DNA of 64,000 nucleotides from Datisca glomerata (taxonomy: Eukaryota > Streptophyta > Magnoliopsida > Cucurbitales > Datiscaceae). The stretch spans positions 124,001-188,000 of the forward strand of contig QANY01004135.1 in assembly GCA_003255025.1 (NCBI GenBank), written 5' to 3'. This document shows positions 1 to 12,200 of the stretch, in pieces (the stretch's first letter is position 1; each line of letters begins with the position of its first letter). A program made the position numbers and the translations under genes. The notes under the pieces were generated by a model. It had not been told where the DNA came from. It saw only the letters and a program-made list of their open reading frames with translations, and ran no database searches.

Positions 1-284
1 AGTATTTTAAAATACTTAGTAATCAAACTCACATAATAACATGCATCCATATGTCATAAATGCAATCATGACATAATATAACTGAACTTAACATATATCA
101 TAAATAAGATAAAGTAACATACTTGATCATGACTTGGCTTAATATATAGCACGTAGATAACAAGTGTCTCAAACAGAATCATATAACGAACTTATTCATA
201 TCTTGTCTTGGCATATTCCCAAGTTAACAACCTAATCAAAACTGATCACACGTTAATTGAAACATATCATGGCGAATTGGGTGA

Positions 285-500
285 CGAAACAAATGACGCT
301 CAATGGGCGACAAAACAGATCGCGAACATCGGGCGACGAGACAGATGACACACATTGGGAATAGATGACACTCATAGGTGATGAAAAAACGTGAACAGAT
401 AACACCTCATGAGTGACGAAAAATATTTATAGATGACACCCAATGTATGACCCACCCTATATATGATAAAGCATGAACAGATGACACCTTATTCGTATAA
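285..500. repeat. Short degenerate tandem repeats inside the LTR
   Basis: The phrases gacgaaacagatgacac and attggg recur at roughly 25-40 bp spacing with variable units. The same block at 4323-4565 in the right LTR has a somewhat different number and order of units, so the block has changed copy number since insertion. Confidence 0.6.
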
Positions 501-1479
501 CAGCACAAAACATGAACAACTCTGATTTCTTGTTAACTAAGGGTTGTGCTTAAATTCATATCTTGCTTAATTTTCACTTGACTAAATTAACTTCATAACT
601 TGCAGAGTTCAACATATGATAATAATTGATTATATGGCTCACAAGTAAACATATAATGCATACTAATACATGTATCCAAATCAAACATGATAACATACTA
701 ACATAAAATCATTCATACCCAAATATTTATCTTATGATAATCATATTAACAACTGAACAGTAAACGATTACCACAGTGTTAACGAAATATAAACATTACT
801 GAAAAATGATTGAACAAATAATAAATATAAATACATGATAAAATTATAAAATTAGAGTCGCATCAGTATATAAGCCAACTTACATAAAACATATACATGA
901 AGATAGTATGTTTACAAACAATTAAAGCTAATAAGAATAATAAATCTTACATTTATCACACACGGGTCACATTACGATGTAAATTCACTGATACAAAGAA
1001 TATATATTTACCACACATGGGTCATATTACAATATAAGTTCACTTACCTGAACTGGAGGAATGAACTAAAAAACTTATGACCTCAGATAAAAAAAATCAT
1101 TAAATTGTTTTGAAATAAATCAATGTTAAATAAACACATTTTTAATATCATATAAATAGGAATTTAATTAAAACTATGCAAAGTGGTCTGAGCGAGGCCG
1201 AACAAACAATGTTTTGGGTAAAAAATTGATAGATTAAACTTGGCCAAACGACTCAGATCAGGCTAGTTTAGACCAATCCAGTTTAGTTTTATCTAATGGA
1301 TCAGTCTGGCTAAGCTGAACCGGTCTGGGTTGGACCTATTCAGGACATAACCCACTGCGGAACAAAAAAATGGAAGGAAAGAGCATGGGAGAATGACGAG
1401 AAAGCGAGAAGGAGAAAGAAACATAGAGGGGAAGGAGAGAGAGAGAAAATGAGAAGGAGAAAGAAACATAGAGGGGAAG

Positions 1480-1520
1480 AAATGCAATGAGGGAATCTGA
1501 GAGGGGGAGAGAGAGAAGCA

Positions 1521-1569
<49 letters not shown>

Positions 1570-1720
1570 TGAGACAATGTAAAGAGGGAGAGACAAAGCA
1601 AGACAGAGAGAAATTGAGAGATAGATAGAGAAACAAAGGGTGAGAGAGGGAAACAGAGAGAGAGAGAGAGATATGAATCTGAGAGAGGGGAAGAGGAAAA
1701 AAAATAGGGGAGAGAGAAAA
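1480..1720. repeat. GA-rich low-complexity tract in the LTR
   Basis: A long purine-rich stretch of gagaga repeats. A long Ser/Leu-rich ORF on the complementary strand is an artefact of this tract, not a gene. The matching tract in the right LTR is 5400-5720. Confidence 0.9.
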
Positions 1721-2146
1721 GATACAGAAAGAAGAGAAGAAAAAGAAGAAAAGAAGAAGCTTACCAGTGATGAAATGACGACGACAACAACAAGGAACAA
1801 GAAGATTGAAGAAGAAGAAAAGAAGAAAACACAGAGAATGAGGGAGAACATGGGGGTTTTTGCTGGGGGCTGCCAAGGGAGAGAGAAGGAGTAGAATATA
1901 TATATATATATATAATATTAGGTTAGGGTTTGTTTAGCGTGTATAGACATGTATGTGTGATTTTTTAAATTATATGCTAAAACCCTTTTAAAATTAAAAA
2001 AATAAACTTTACAATAAATCATACCTAATTAAAATAGTTTTTTAAAAATTACAAATAATACCTTTTTAAAATCAAATTTTAAAATCACATTTTCTTTTAA
2101 ATCAATCTTACAAAAATGCCCATTTACAAAGGGTTGGGATATTGCA

Positions 2147-2161
2147 TTCTCCCCTCCTTAA
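2147..2161 (-). other. Polypurine tract next to the 3' LTR
   Basis: On the minus strand the sequence reads AAGGAGGGGAGAA immediately before the LTR start. This is where plus-strand DNA synthesis primes in LTR retrotransposons. Confidence 0.75.
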
Positions 2162-2329
2162 AATCTTTCATACTTGAAAGAAAGATCCACATTTTTAAAA
2201 CACTGGAAATACTCAAAAAGAATCTAAAACTCAACCAACGCTAAAGCACAAAACACAAATGAAGAAAACAAAATCAAGGTTCAATCAATGCGAAGATTGA
2301 ATGCCCAAGAGCAAGAAGTTTTTCGACAA

Positions 2330-3330
2330 CAATTGCGGTTAATTCGCGAGCTTCCTGATATGTAAAAGTGAGCGACTTTCCGTTATTCTTGTTTGTGCTA
2401 TTGTTCTGACTTTGTTTGTTCAACGGACAATCATTGAGATAATGCCCAATTTTCCCACACTTAAGTAAACATTAATTTTCGTAACACTGTCCAATGTGGC
2501 TTTTGTTGTAAGTGAGGCAAACATGATGAGAATCTCTAACTTGTTTCTTTGCATCTCGTTGTTCAATATGGTCATCCTGAGGCTTCTTTTTCGTTTGCGA
2601 AAAGCGATCATTTTGTGGTAGCTCTCTTGGTGGAAGATTCTGCTCCATTAACAACGCTGCTTCAACCACTGCTACATAAGTGTATGTTTGTGGAGTGACA
2701 CAAAACCCTTTATTGCTAGATGAAGTCCCCTTTCAAACATCTAAGCCTTATTGATCCCACTATCAATGTAATGTGTGGCGAAGCGAGATAATTCCTCAAA
2801 CTTCCTTTCATAATCATCAACAGTCATATTACCTTGCACTAGCCTAAGAAATTCAGCATCCTTACTTGTCCTGATGGTGATAAAAAATACTTCTTGAAGA
2901 ACATCTCCTTTAATTGATACCAAGTCACCGGATTATGCACAACATCATGAGATCTTTGTGTGAGCTCCCACCATTTTCGAGCTTCTCGAGTCAGCATAAA
3001 AGTTGCACAACCAACCTTTTAAATCTCAAAATACATCATAAACTGGAATATCTACTCCAATATCCAATCGTCAGCTAACAGTGGATCGGATGAGAGACCG
3101 CCAAACTTTGGCGGGTTCAGCCTCCTAAATATGTGGATCAATTGCACGTTGACCGCTGTCGTCTATTGCAATTGTTGTTGTTGTTGAGTTGGGCGAGCCG
3201 TTGTTGTCTGACTCAACAACTCTAAAAATTCTTGAAACATTTCGATCATGGTTGCTGGAGGGTTCACGGCAGGATCGACCAGTGCGTAATTGTTGTTTCT
3301 CGTAGGGGGCCATTTCTCTGTTACCTACCA
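2330..3330 (-). pseudogene. Degenerate retrotransposon gag
   Basis: Minus-strand frames give gag pieces in the right order but broken by stops and frameshifts. From about 3330 downwards there is a start-like M..., then PPKFGG, then AREARKWW-type matrix motif (TREARKWWELTQ). Next comes the block EFLRLVQGNMTVDDYERKF near 2800-2850, which is the conserved retrotransposon gag core. Near 2520-2440 two zinc-knuckle-like motifs follow: one with C..Y....H....C, where a cysteine is replaced by tyrosine, and KCGKIGHYLNDC. The paired knuckles fit Del/Tekay-like gag. No pol follows before the purine tract at 2147. It would have packaged element RNA; it is certainly non-functional as read here. Confidence 0.8.
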
Positions 3331-3540
3331 AAATTTCAAGACTTACCAAAAGCCTAATCTTATCGAGTAATTAAAACATAAACGTATAATCAAACATGCC
3401 ATAATGAAACTCAAGCACATCATACTGAATCAATAATTAAAACATACATATCATGTGTACCTGACTTGTAAGGTGATGGAGGAGCCGAGTGAGCGATATA
3501 CCATATTTTTCACTAAGAAAAGTCTACAGAATCTAAAACC

Positions 3541-3555
3541 ATTGCTTTGATACCA
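3541..3555 (-). other. Primer binding site, initiator-Met tRNA type
   Basis: The minus strand reads TGGTATCAAAGCAAT, one or two changes from the common plant iMet-complementary site TGGTATCAGAGC. It sits 8 nt inside the 5' LTR edge at 3564, which fixes the element's orientation. Confidence 0.8.
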
Positions 3556-3563
3556 AACTATAA

Positions 3564-5855
3564 TGCCTCGATCCCTGAGGGTTAAAAATACGTGTAATTT
3601 CATAATTTTGAAATTCCTAATTCGAAACAAACCTTAATTTTGAGAAAATTTCCAAATTGAAATTCTTAATTTACCCATGATAGAAAAACCTTGACCTTAA
3701 ATAGCGAAAGCATTAAACTTATCCATGATCAGAATGTTAATCATTAAATAAAGGAAGCGATAAAGCGTCTTAAATGCATAATTAATAAAACCTCGATAAA
3801 ACCAAATTAAACTATGAATATAGGTCAAAACTTGAAATCCATAATTCATGAAGTTTTCACTCATCCTAATTCGTAGAAAAACATAACGTAAGATAAACTA
3901 CTTAAATAATTGAATGAAACAGAAAACATTTTCCCAAGTTTTAAATCAAATCATATACTCAAAACATAAATTCTTCTAATCCAACTGGTTATGACAGTCT
4001 CTCATTCATGCTGCTCACCATCACCATCTGCATCATAAACAACTATGGGGGATGAGTATTTTAAAATACTTAGTAAGAAAACTCACATAATAACATGCAT
4101 CCACATGTCATAAATGCAATAATGACATAACATAACTGAACTTGACATATATTATAAATAAGATAAAGTAACGTACTTGATCATGATTTGGCTTAACATA
4201 GCACGTAGATAACAAGTGTCTAAAAAAGAATCATAGAACAAACTTATTCATATCTTGTCTTAGCATATCTCCTAGTTAACAATCTAATCAGAACTGATCA
4301 CACGTAAACTGAAACATATCATGAAGAATTGGGCAACGAAACAGATGACACCCATTGGGCGGTGAAATAGATGGCACACATTAGGTGACGAAACAGATGA
4401 CACACATTGGGTGACAGAACAAATGACACTCGTAGGTGATGAAAAACGTGAACGAATGAGACCCCATGAGTGACAAAAAATATTTACAGATGACACCCAA
4501 TGTATGACCAAAACATGAACAGATGACACCTTATGTGTGACGAAAGTAAGAACATATGGCACCATATTCGTATACCATTCGTATAACAACACAAAATGTG
4601 AACAACTCTGATTTCTTGTTAACTAAGGGTTGTACTTAAATTCATATCTTGCTTAATTTTCACTTGACTAAATTAACTTCATAACTTGAAAAGTCCAACG
4701 CATGATAATAATTGATCATATGGTTTACAAGTAAACATATAATGCATACTAATACATGTACCAGAATCAAACATGATAACATACTAACATAAAATCATTC
4801 ATACCCAAATATTTATCTCATGATAATCAAATTAATAACTGAACAGTGAACAATTACTAAAGTGTTAACGAAATATAAACATGATTGAAATATGATTGAA
4901 CATATAGTAAATATAAATACATGATACAATTACAACATCAAAGTCTCATCATTATATAAGTCTACTTACATAAAACATATCATGTTTACAAATAATTAAA
5001 GCTAATGAGAATAACACATCTTACATTTATCATACATGAGTCACATTACGATGTAAATTCACTTACACAAAGCATATACATTTATCACACATGAGTCATA
5101 TTACAATATAAGTTCACTTACCTGAACCGGAGGAATGAACTAAACAACTTATGACATGAGATTCAAAAAAAAATAATCACTAAATTGTTTTGAAATAAAT
5201 CAATGTTAAATAAACACATTTTTAATATCATATAAATGGAGACCGGGTCGGTTCAGACCGGGCCGGCTTAGTTTTATCTGATAGTCTGGTCCAACTAAAT
5301 TGAACCGGTCTGGGTTGGACCGGTTCGGGAAAGACAACTAGGTCATAAGACCCAGTTGCAGAACAAGAAAAATGGAAGGAAAGAATATGGGAGAAAGATG
5401 AGAAAGCGAGAAAATAGAGGGGGAGAGAGAAAACGAGAAGGAGAAATAAACAAAGAAGGGAAGAAAAATAGTGAGGGAATCTGAGAGGGGAAAAGAGAGA
5501 GGGATATAGAGAGAAGCAGAGAGAGATAGAGAGAGAGAAAACGAGAGACAAAGCAAAGAGGGAGAGACAAAGCAAAAGAGAGAGAAATTGAGAGAGAGAT
5601 AGAGAAACAGAGGACGAGAGAGGGAATCGGAGGGATAGAGAGATGAATCAGAGAGAGGGGAAGGGGAAATAAAACAGGGGAGAGAGAAAAGACAGAGAAA
5701 GAAGAGAAGAAAAAGAAGAAAAGAAGAGGATTACCGTCGATGGAATGGCGACGGCAACAGCAAGGAGCAAGAAGAGAGAAAAAGAAGAAAACGCAGAGAA
5801 TGAGGGGAGAACATGGGGTTTTCGCTGGGGGCTGCCAAGGGAGAGAGAATGAGTA

Positions 5856-5890
<35 letters not shown>

Positions 5891-6126
5891 GTTAGGGATG
5901 GTTTAAGGTGTATAGACATGTATGGTGTGGGTGAGATTTTAAATTATATACTAAAACCCTTTTAAAATTTAAAAAAAAAAATCAAACTTTACAGTAAATC
6001 ATACCTAATTAAAATAGTTTTATAAAAATTACAAATAATTACTTTTTAAAATCAAAATTTAAAATCACATTATCTTTTAAATCAATTTTATGAATATGCA
6101 CATTTAGAAAGGGTCGGGGTATTACA
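3564..6126 (-). repeat. 5' LTR of the gag-only gypsy element
   Basis: On plus it starts TGCCTCGATCC and ends GGTATTACA, giving TG...CA termini and a length of 2563 bp. The right edge abuts Athila pol sequence at 6127. It contains the same GA-rich tract (5400-5720) and a TA run (5858-5888) as the left copy. No ORF inside the LTR resembles a known protein. Confidence 0.85.
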
Positions 6127-7260
6127 TTAACAATGCAACAATTTATAACGATTCACAAGGCAAAGGGATTGTTTTGGAAACCACGCTTCGAAGAGCTACC
6201 TCGTGAGAAAAAAAAGGTAAAACATTCCAATGAAGAGGTCCCCAATATCAAGTTGGCCCAATTACCCGAAGGATTGAAACATGCTTTCCTGGGAGATGAT
6301 GACACATTTCGTGTTATCATTTAAGCTAACCTTAATGCATCACAAGAGCATAAATTAATCAATATGCTACGAGGGTATAAATCTTTATTAGGTTGGGCTA
6401 TTGCTGACATCAAGGGTATAAGCCCCTTAGTATGCTCACACCATATAAATTTGGAAGACGAGACTGTTCCTCGAAGGGATCTCCTAAAGAAGACTGAACC
6501 CAATTATGAAGGAGGTTATAGAAAATGAAGTTCTAAAGCTTCTAGACACCGACATCATTTATCCGATCGCTGATAGAAAATTGGTCAATCCAACTCAAGT
6601 AGTTCATAAGAATTCTGGTGTCCGTGTAGTTGAGAATGAGAAATGGGCTCTTGTCCTTACAAGAACTGTACGTGTTGGCGTATGTGCATTGACTACCAGA
6701 AGTTGAACACTACTACCCGCAAAGATCATTTTCCTCTTCCATTCATTGACCAAATCCTTGATGTGTGGCTGGCCATCCTTATTATTGCTTTCTTGATGGC
6801 TACTCAGGTTATTATCAAATTGAGATCACATTGGAAGATCAAGATAAGACCACATTTACCTATCCTTTTGGTACATTTGCTTTTCAGCGTATGCCGTTTG
6901 GGTTGTGTAATGCACCAGCTACCTTCTAGAGATGCATGATGAACATTTTCAATAACATGATTGAAAAATGTATGGAAGTGTATATGGACGATTTAACTAT
7001 CTTTGACGATTCTTTTGACTCATGCTTTTCTAACTTATAATCTGTTTTGACTAGATGTGAAGAGAAATGTCTCGTTTTGAACTGGGAAAAGTCTCATTTA
7101 ATGGTATTATCAGGCATAATCTTAGGCCATATTATTTCTGAGAGAAGGATTGAGGTTGATCAATCCAAGATTGATATCATATCTAATTTTCCCACTCCTA
7201 AAACCATCAAAGATCTAAGATCATTCTTAGATCATGCCGGTTCATTTTTATAGGAGGTTC
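6127..7260 (+). pseudogene. Athila reverse transcriptase (broken)
   Basis: The protease-RT linker is recognisable from LPEGLKHAFLGDD and IADIKGISPL. RT motifs then follow in order across frames: CIDYQKLNTTTRKDHFPLPF (near 6690), MPFGLCNAPATF (near 6890) and the catalytic box VYMDDLTIF (near 6980), then LVLNWEKSHLMV and LGHIISERRIEVD to about 7250. These are the classic plant Athila RT signatures. At least one stop (6322) and several frame changes separate the motifs, so no functional enzyme is encoded. RT would copy the element RNA inside the virus-like particle. Confidence 0.88.
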
Positions 7261-7800
7261 GTACAAAATTTTTCAATGATTTCTCATCCCCTATGTAACC
7301 TCCTAGCCAAAGATGTTGTTTTTTAATGGACACCTAAGTGTGAGGATGCCTTTCAAACACTTATAGTAAAATTAACTTCTACTCCCATCATTCAGTCACT
7401 AGATTGGAGTTTACCATTTGAAATCATGTGTGATACCAGTAATTTTGCTGTTGGAGCCGTTTTAGGTCAACGAAGGGAGTGGAAGCCTTTTGTTGTCTAT
7501 TATGCAAGTCGAACTCTGAATAGTGCTCAAAATACTCAACCACTGAGAAGGAGTTGCTTGCTGTGGTGTTTGCTGTTGACAAATTTTGTGCATACTTGAT
7601 TGGTTCACCCATTACTATCTTTACAGTTCACTCTGCCCTTAAGTATCTCCTTTCTAAAAAGGATGCTAAGGCACGATTAATTCGGTGGTTCCTTCTCTTG
7701 CAGGAATTTGATGTAACTATAAAGGATAAAAAAGGTGTTGAAATGTTGCCGTAGATCATTTGTCCCGACTCAAATTCAGTGATTCTGTTGATGGCCCACC
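7261..7800 (+). pseudogene. Athila RNase H domain (broken)
   Basis: RT thumb/RNase H sequence continues with FAVGAVLGQR (near 7450) and YYASRTLN. It then reads [30 protein letters not shown] and [16 protein letters not shown], ending near DHLSRL at about 7770. This is the RNase H and tether region of Ty3/gypsy pol, which degrades the RNA template. Frameshifts near 7250 and 7540 and a stop at 7752 break it. Confidence 0.85.
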
Positions 7801-7954
7801 TATCCGTGATAATTTTCCAGATAAATAACTTTTTGTTGCTAGTAAGTTACCCTAATATGCACATATTGTTAACTACTTAGTGACAAATGAACTACCTTCT
7901 GAGTGGAGTTCGCAAGATAAGCACAAGTTTTTGGTTGAGGTGTGAAATTTTTCT

Positions 7955-9130
7955 TGGGATGATCTGTATTTGTTTAAATACTACCCTGATCAGATACTGA
8001 GGAGATGTATCCCTGAGGATGAAGTGTATAGTACGAAATTTTGTCACAATGTTGCATTTGGTGGTCATTTCTCTATAAGGAAAACTGCTGATAAAATCTT
8101 ACAGTGTGGTCTTTATTGGCCCACTTTGTTCAAAGGCACTAATGAGTTTTTCCGTTCATGTATAAGGTGTCAAAAGTTAGGAGCACCGTCTCGCCAATAT
8201 ATGTTGCTTTTGAACCTAATTCTGGTGATAAAATATATTTGATTGTTGGGGAATAGATTTTATGGGACCATTTCCACCTTCTTCTGGTTACCTTTATATT
8301 CTTTTATCTGTGGATTATGTTTCCAAGTTGGTCGAGGCTGTACCATGTTGAACCAATGATAATGTAACAATAGTAAAGTTCTAAAAAGAAAATGTGTTGT
8401 GGCGGTTTGGTACACCATGAGCTATCATTAGTGATAGGGGACTTCTTTCTGCAACTGATCTTTCGAGGCTCGCATGCGTAAGTATGGTGTGATTCATAAG
8501 GTTTCCAATGCCTATCATCCTCAGACAAATGGTCAAGTTGAGTTGGCCAATAGGGAGATAAAACAAATTTTAGAAAAGACGGTAAGTCTTGACCGCAAAG
8601 ATTGGTCTTCACATCTTTTAGATGCACTCTGGGCATATTGTACTGCCTATAAATCCCCTATTGGGATGTCTCCCTATAGACTTGTTTTTGAAAAAGCCTG
8701 TCATTTACCTGTAGAACTTGAACATAAGGCTTATTGGGCTATCAAAGCTCTGAATTTTGATCTAAGTGCTGTAGGTATCAATTGCAAACTCTAGTTATCA
8801 TAAATTGAGGAGTTGAGAAATGATGCATACGACAACTCCAAGATCTACAAAGCAAAGATGAAATCATCTCATGATAAACAAATTCCGAGAAAACCTTTTG
8901 AGACAGATCAAAAAGTGCATTTATATGATTATCGTCTGCATCTCCATCTAGGTAAGTTAAGGTCGAGGTGGATTGGCCCATTTATAGTAAAGGAAGTCTT
9001 TCCCAATGGTTATGTCGAGGTCGAGGAACCGAATGATGGGAGAGTATTTAAAGTCAATGGCCAGAGACTGAAGCATTATATTGAAAGAGTGAGCCAGGTT
9101 GAAGAGATCTTTCTCAACAACCCGGTTTAT
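7955..9130 (+). pseudogene. Athila integrase (broken)
   Basis: An HHCC zinc-binding region is present (FCHNVAFGGHFS ... CIRCQ, 8040-8170). The catalytic core begins [12 protein letters not shown] (near 8255), but the middle of the core is disturbed by stops near 8350 and 8430. The later part is well kept: [32 protein letters not shown] and [20 protein letters not shown]. The C-terminal domain (KLRSRWIGPFIVKEVFPNGYVEVEE, near 8955-9030) follows, ending NGQRLKHYIERV. This is the Athila integrase type; it would insert the DNA copy into the genome but is not intact here. The ORF runs on to 9427 through low-complexity hydrophobic residues that are probably not real protein. Confidence 0.87.
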
Positions 9131-10470
9131 CAGTTCTTAGTGGTTTACTTTATATTTTTCTTTTTTCTTTTGTTATTTAGTTTGTTTAGTTTGGTGTGTT
9201 TTTATTTTATTTTATGTTATTTGTTTTGGAGACTCATGGCAGGTCATGCAAATATACTCATCATGTTCATCATTCATGTGTTCTCTTTCCTTGTCTTTGT
9301 CGCATTACATGTATCTTTAGCCATTAAGAACACTGCTGATTTTGGTTGGGGTGGTGGTTTTTTATTCTTCATGTACATGAATAGTAAAAAAAAGTCTAAA
9401 ACAATAATAAAAAAAATAAAAAAATAATATAGTTTATTGTCAGTTTGTGGTAATTATTCTGTAGGCTAGTTTGCAATACATGTCTAAATTAGTTTGATTG
9501 AAAATTTTACATTATTGTCTAGGTATGATCTTTAAAGTATTTGGTTTTAGTCACATCTGCTATCATTTTACTAAAGAAGGACTCCTAAGATCTTTATGTG
9601 CACATTTTCAAGCCTTGGGTAAGATGGATGTTCAATGCACATAACCGAAAAAATTCCTATGTTTAAGTGCATTAATTATTTCAAAATCGCACACTATTTG
9701 TAATTGAGTGAAAAGATTGTGAAAACAAATTATGAACTTTCATTGATCATTTGAATTGGTGAACTTGCTATTTTATACACCATTCATAGTTTGTGAAATG
9801 ATAGTTGTCATGTTTAGGAATGATTTTGGTCAAAATTGAAAGAATTATTTGAGCCTCTTTGAAAGTGAGTTATTTGTTCCAAAAAAAGAGAAAAAAATAA
9901 AGAAGAAAAGAAAAAAAGAAGAAGAAAGAAATCCAGTTCAACAAAGTCTTCCATCATTCTAAGAAAACAATGTTCTTTTGATCTATTTATGGCTCTATTA
10001 TCATTTGCTTGTTTCATAATTGACCATTTGAAATTCTGATGCATGACTCTATCTTTCATAAACACTATAAAAATAGCTAAAATTCCTATCTTGTGATCAA
10101 TGTTCGTTTATTTGCTTGTCCTAAATATTGTCTATCCAAAATAAGTGTTTACTTTTCTTTCCAACTTTATGAGTGAGTATCCTTACCCATATTTAAGTTG
10201 ATAACTCGTGAGGATATGGAGTTGAGGCTTTCACATGGTTAATTTTCAAGGTTATATATATTATGGGGTATGATAAGAGGACTTTGGCTTAATGTGCGCA
10301 CACACACAATTATGGGAGTTATGATTGAAATAATTTAGACAGCGGTTGTGTTGTTTGTTTAAAATACTTAGATAATCTTGTTAAATTATCCTTTCAAATT
10401 GATTTTTCATGTTTTATTTCTAGTTTACACTTGAATTGCTAGGGACTAGCAATAAGCTGGCTGGAGGTTG
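9131..10470 (+). other. Athila 3' untranslated region with purine tract
   Basis: AT-rich DNA with no recognisable env-like ORF. A purine-rich A/G run lies at 9880-9930. The short run GCTGGCTGGAGG at 10457-10468, immediately before the LTR, is the likely polypurine tract. Confidence 0.6.
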
Positions 10471-11688
10471 TGATAAGTACTTAAAAAATGCACTTGTATT
10501 GTTTAAATTGTCAAATTAAAATAGATTTTAATTAATATTTTCATGTAATGAATATAAAAATATTGTGATTTGAAAATATTTAATTTTAATTTAGTTTAAA
10601 TTATTTTTTGGGAAAAATAAATAATTGGGTCAAGATTACAAAGGAAAGAGATGGAAATTCATGAGAATAGCTCAAGAGAAGGAGCCCAAATGAAGAGTCC
10701 AAGTCCAAACCCAAGTCCAAGCCGCCGATTCCTTTCTCCGTCTCGTGTCACTCTCTCAAGCATTTGGTGGAGCCAAGCTGAGCCGCAAGTCGCCCTTCCA
10801 CTTTCTCTTCCAATGGGTCCTGCTTGCTTTATTATTGACCAATCATATTCTGAAAAATCATCACACCATTACTTTCTTATCTCTCAGACTTGAGGTTTGC
10901 TCCAGCCGAAGCACTACCTTGCCGCCATAGGTCCCTTTACGTCTCTAAAGCTCTCTATTGGTGAATTAAATAGCTTAGAGTCTATTTGGAGGGGTATTTA
11001 GTGTGTAACTCTCCAAATTAAGCCATTTTAATTGTCTTTACTTCATTTTTACATTTTTTTATTTTTTATTAGTTTATAATATTTTGGCAATAAAAAAATA
11101 CTATAAATTGGGGGTCTTGCCTTATGTTACGCATCAAGTTTTTTTAAATAAAATTATAGTGAAATTTAGTCCATTTTCTTCTTTTTCTTGTTCTTATTTT
11201 TCTCATACTTTCTTTTTAGAATTTATGATAAATGTTTAGCAAGATAGACTAAATTCATTTGGTAAAGTTAGAGATAAAATTATATGTGTAGCTTCTTATT
11301 TGGATTTTGATTCTTAATGTTTTTCAAGTTTATAAATTGAGCATATCACATTTCTTCTATCTTTTTATTCAAATTATTTGTTAATATAATTATGTGGAAC
11401 TTCGCATGATCTAATTACATTGATAAAATTTGATTATTTTACAAGTAGTCTTTTATTGCAATATTACCTCAGTTATATTGTCATTTTTTGATTTTTTATA
11501 AGATGTTCTCATTTTCACATGTGCTAAATGTAAGAACTTAATTGAATCAAATACATTATTTTTTAAAATATGTTTTTAACTCTTTTTTTAATTGACTATT
11601 TGGGATGTGAAATTTTCAATTGAGTAATTTCGTGAATCAAAATCCAAACGGGTAAAACGAATCATATATGATTCTCGTCAACTTATCA
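10471..11688 (+). repeat. 3' LTR of the Athila element
   Basis: It starts TGATAAGTACTT after the purine tract and ends GTCAACTTATCA. The first and last eight bases, TGATAAGT and ACTTATCA, are perfect inverted complements. Length is 1218 bp. The context ACTTATCA is what normally precedes the PBS leader in Athila 5' LTRs, supporting this boundary. No partner LTR is in the window. Confidence 0.75.
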
Positions 11689-12200
11689 CTTTTTATTATT
11701 CACTTTTTATCAAATCAAATTTTCATGTTTTAAAAATCATTTTCAGCAACAAAATTAAAATTTCATTCTTTTTATTTTTACTTTATTTATCTCCAAAATC
11801 ACTTGTCTAACATATCTTGTTTACTTATTTTTAGCTACCTTCTCCTGGATACGACCGTCGAATCTACACTACATCTGCTTTGTTTCGACAAGTTTGGGTG
11901 TAATAATCTGCCGCTGGACGAACCCTTATCATGCTGTGTCGCTCGACAGAACATCTTCATGCTCTGCCGACAAACAAACCATCATCATGCTTCATCGATG
12001 GAGGGACCTTTATAATGATCTACCGAAGGACAGACCATCGTTATGCTCCACGACTGGTGAACCATCTGCATGCTCTGCCGCAGTGAGCCATCTTCATGCT
12101 CCGCCGCCGTGAGCCATCTTCATGCTTCAACCTCGGATGGACCACATGGACAAATCACACGGTTTATTTCGCCCACACAAAACCATTTTCATACTTCGAG
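11689..12200. repeat. Short imperfect tandem repeats around catcttcatgctctgccg
   Basis: At 11935-12130 the phrase catcttcatgctctgccgc recurs with changes (accatcatcatgcttc, gagccatcttcatgctcc, gagccatcttcatgcttc) at about 25-45 bp intervals. Just before, ctcctggatacgaccgtcg resembles the inside of Athila-type LTRs, so this may be older LTR DNA. No convincing ORF. Confidence 0.45.

Larger units (their letters stand above)
1..2146 (-). repeat. 3' LTR (partial) of the gag-only gypsy element
   Basis: This matches 4055-6126 almost throughout; window position 1 corresponds to about 4055, so about 490 bp of the LTR lies outside the window. It ends at 2146 in ATTGCA, which reads TGCAAT on the minus strand against TGTAAT in the other copy. 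It contains the same short tandem repeats, GA-rich tract and TA run as the right copy. Confidence 0.85.
1..6126 (-). mobile_element. Ty3/gypsy LTR retrotransposon, gag-only, minus strand
   Basis: Two long direct repeats (1-2146 and 3564-6126) flank a 1417-bp internal region. On the minus strand the order is 5' LTR, primer binding site, gag, purine tract, 3' LTR. The LTR begins TGTAATAC on the minus strand and ends in CA. The internal region has room for gag only; no protease, RT or integrase is visible, so the element depends on another for mobility or is a deletion derivative. The gag type, iMet-like primer site and TGTAAT.CCC start suggest a Del/Tekay-like lineage (inference). The LTRs differ at many bases and by indels, so the insertion is not recent. 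Confidence 0.85.
6127..11688 (+). mobile_element. Athila-type Ty3/gypsy element, 5' part displaced
   Basis: Plus-strand pol of Athila type begins abruptly at the edge of the gypsy LTR (6127) and runs to about 9130. About 1.3 kb of untranslated DNA follows, then a 1218-bp 3' LTR. The missing 5' LTR, gag and protease should lie left of the window if the gypsy element inserted into this copy. The pol is full of stops and frameshifts. Confidence 0.8.

Noticed and set aside
1293..1876. Long Ser/Leu-rich ORFs on minus (and again at 5228-5575)
   Set aside because: They are translations of the GA-rich tract inside the LTR, present in both LTR copies, with no protein-like composition.
9131..9427. Env-like protein after the Athila integrase
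   Set aside because: The hydrophobic run looks transmembrane-like, but it is a direct read-through of low-complexity T-rich DNA with no signal peptide, spacing or separate start as in env-carrying Athila elements.
9814..10065. 83-residue minus ORF with a Phe/Leu run
   Set aside because: The hydrophobic run comes from an A/G-rich purine tract in the Athila 3' untranslated region.
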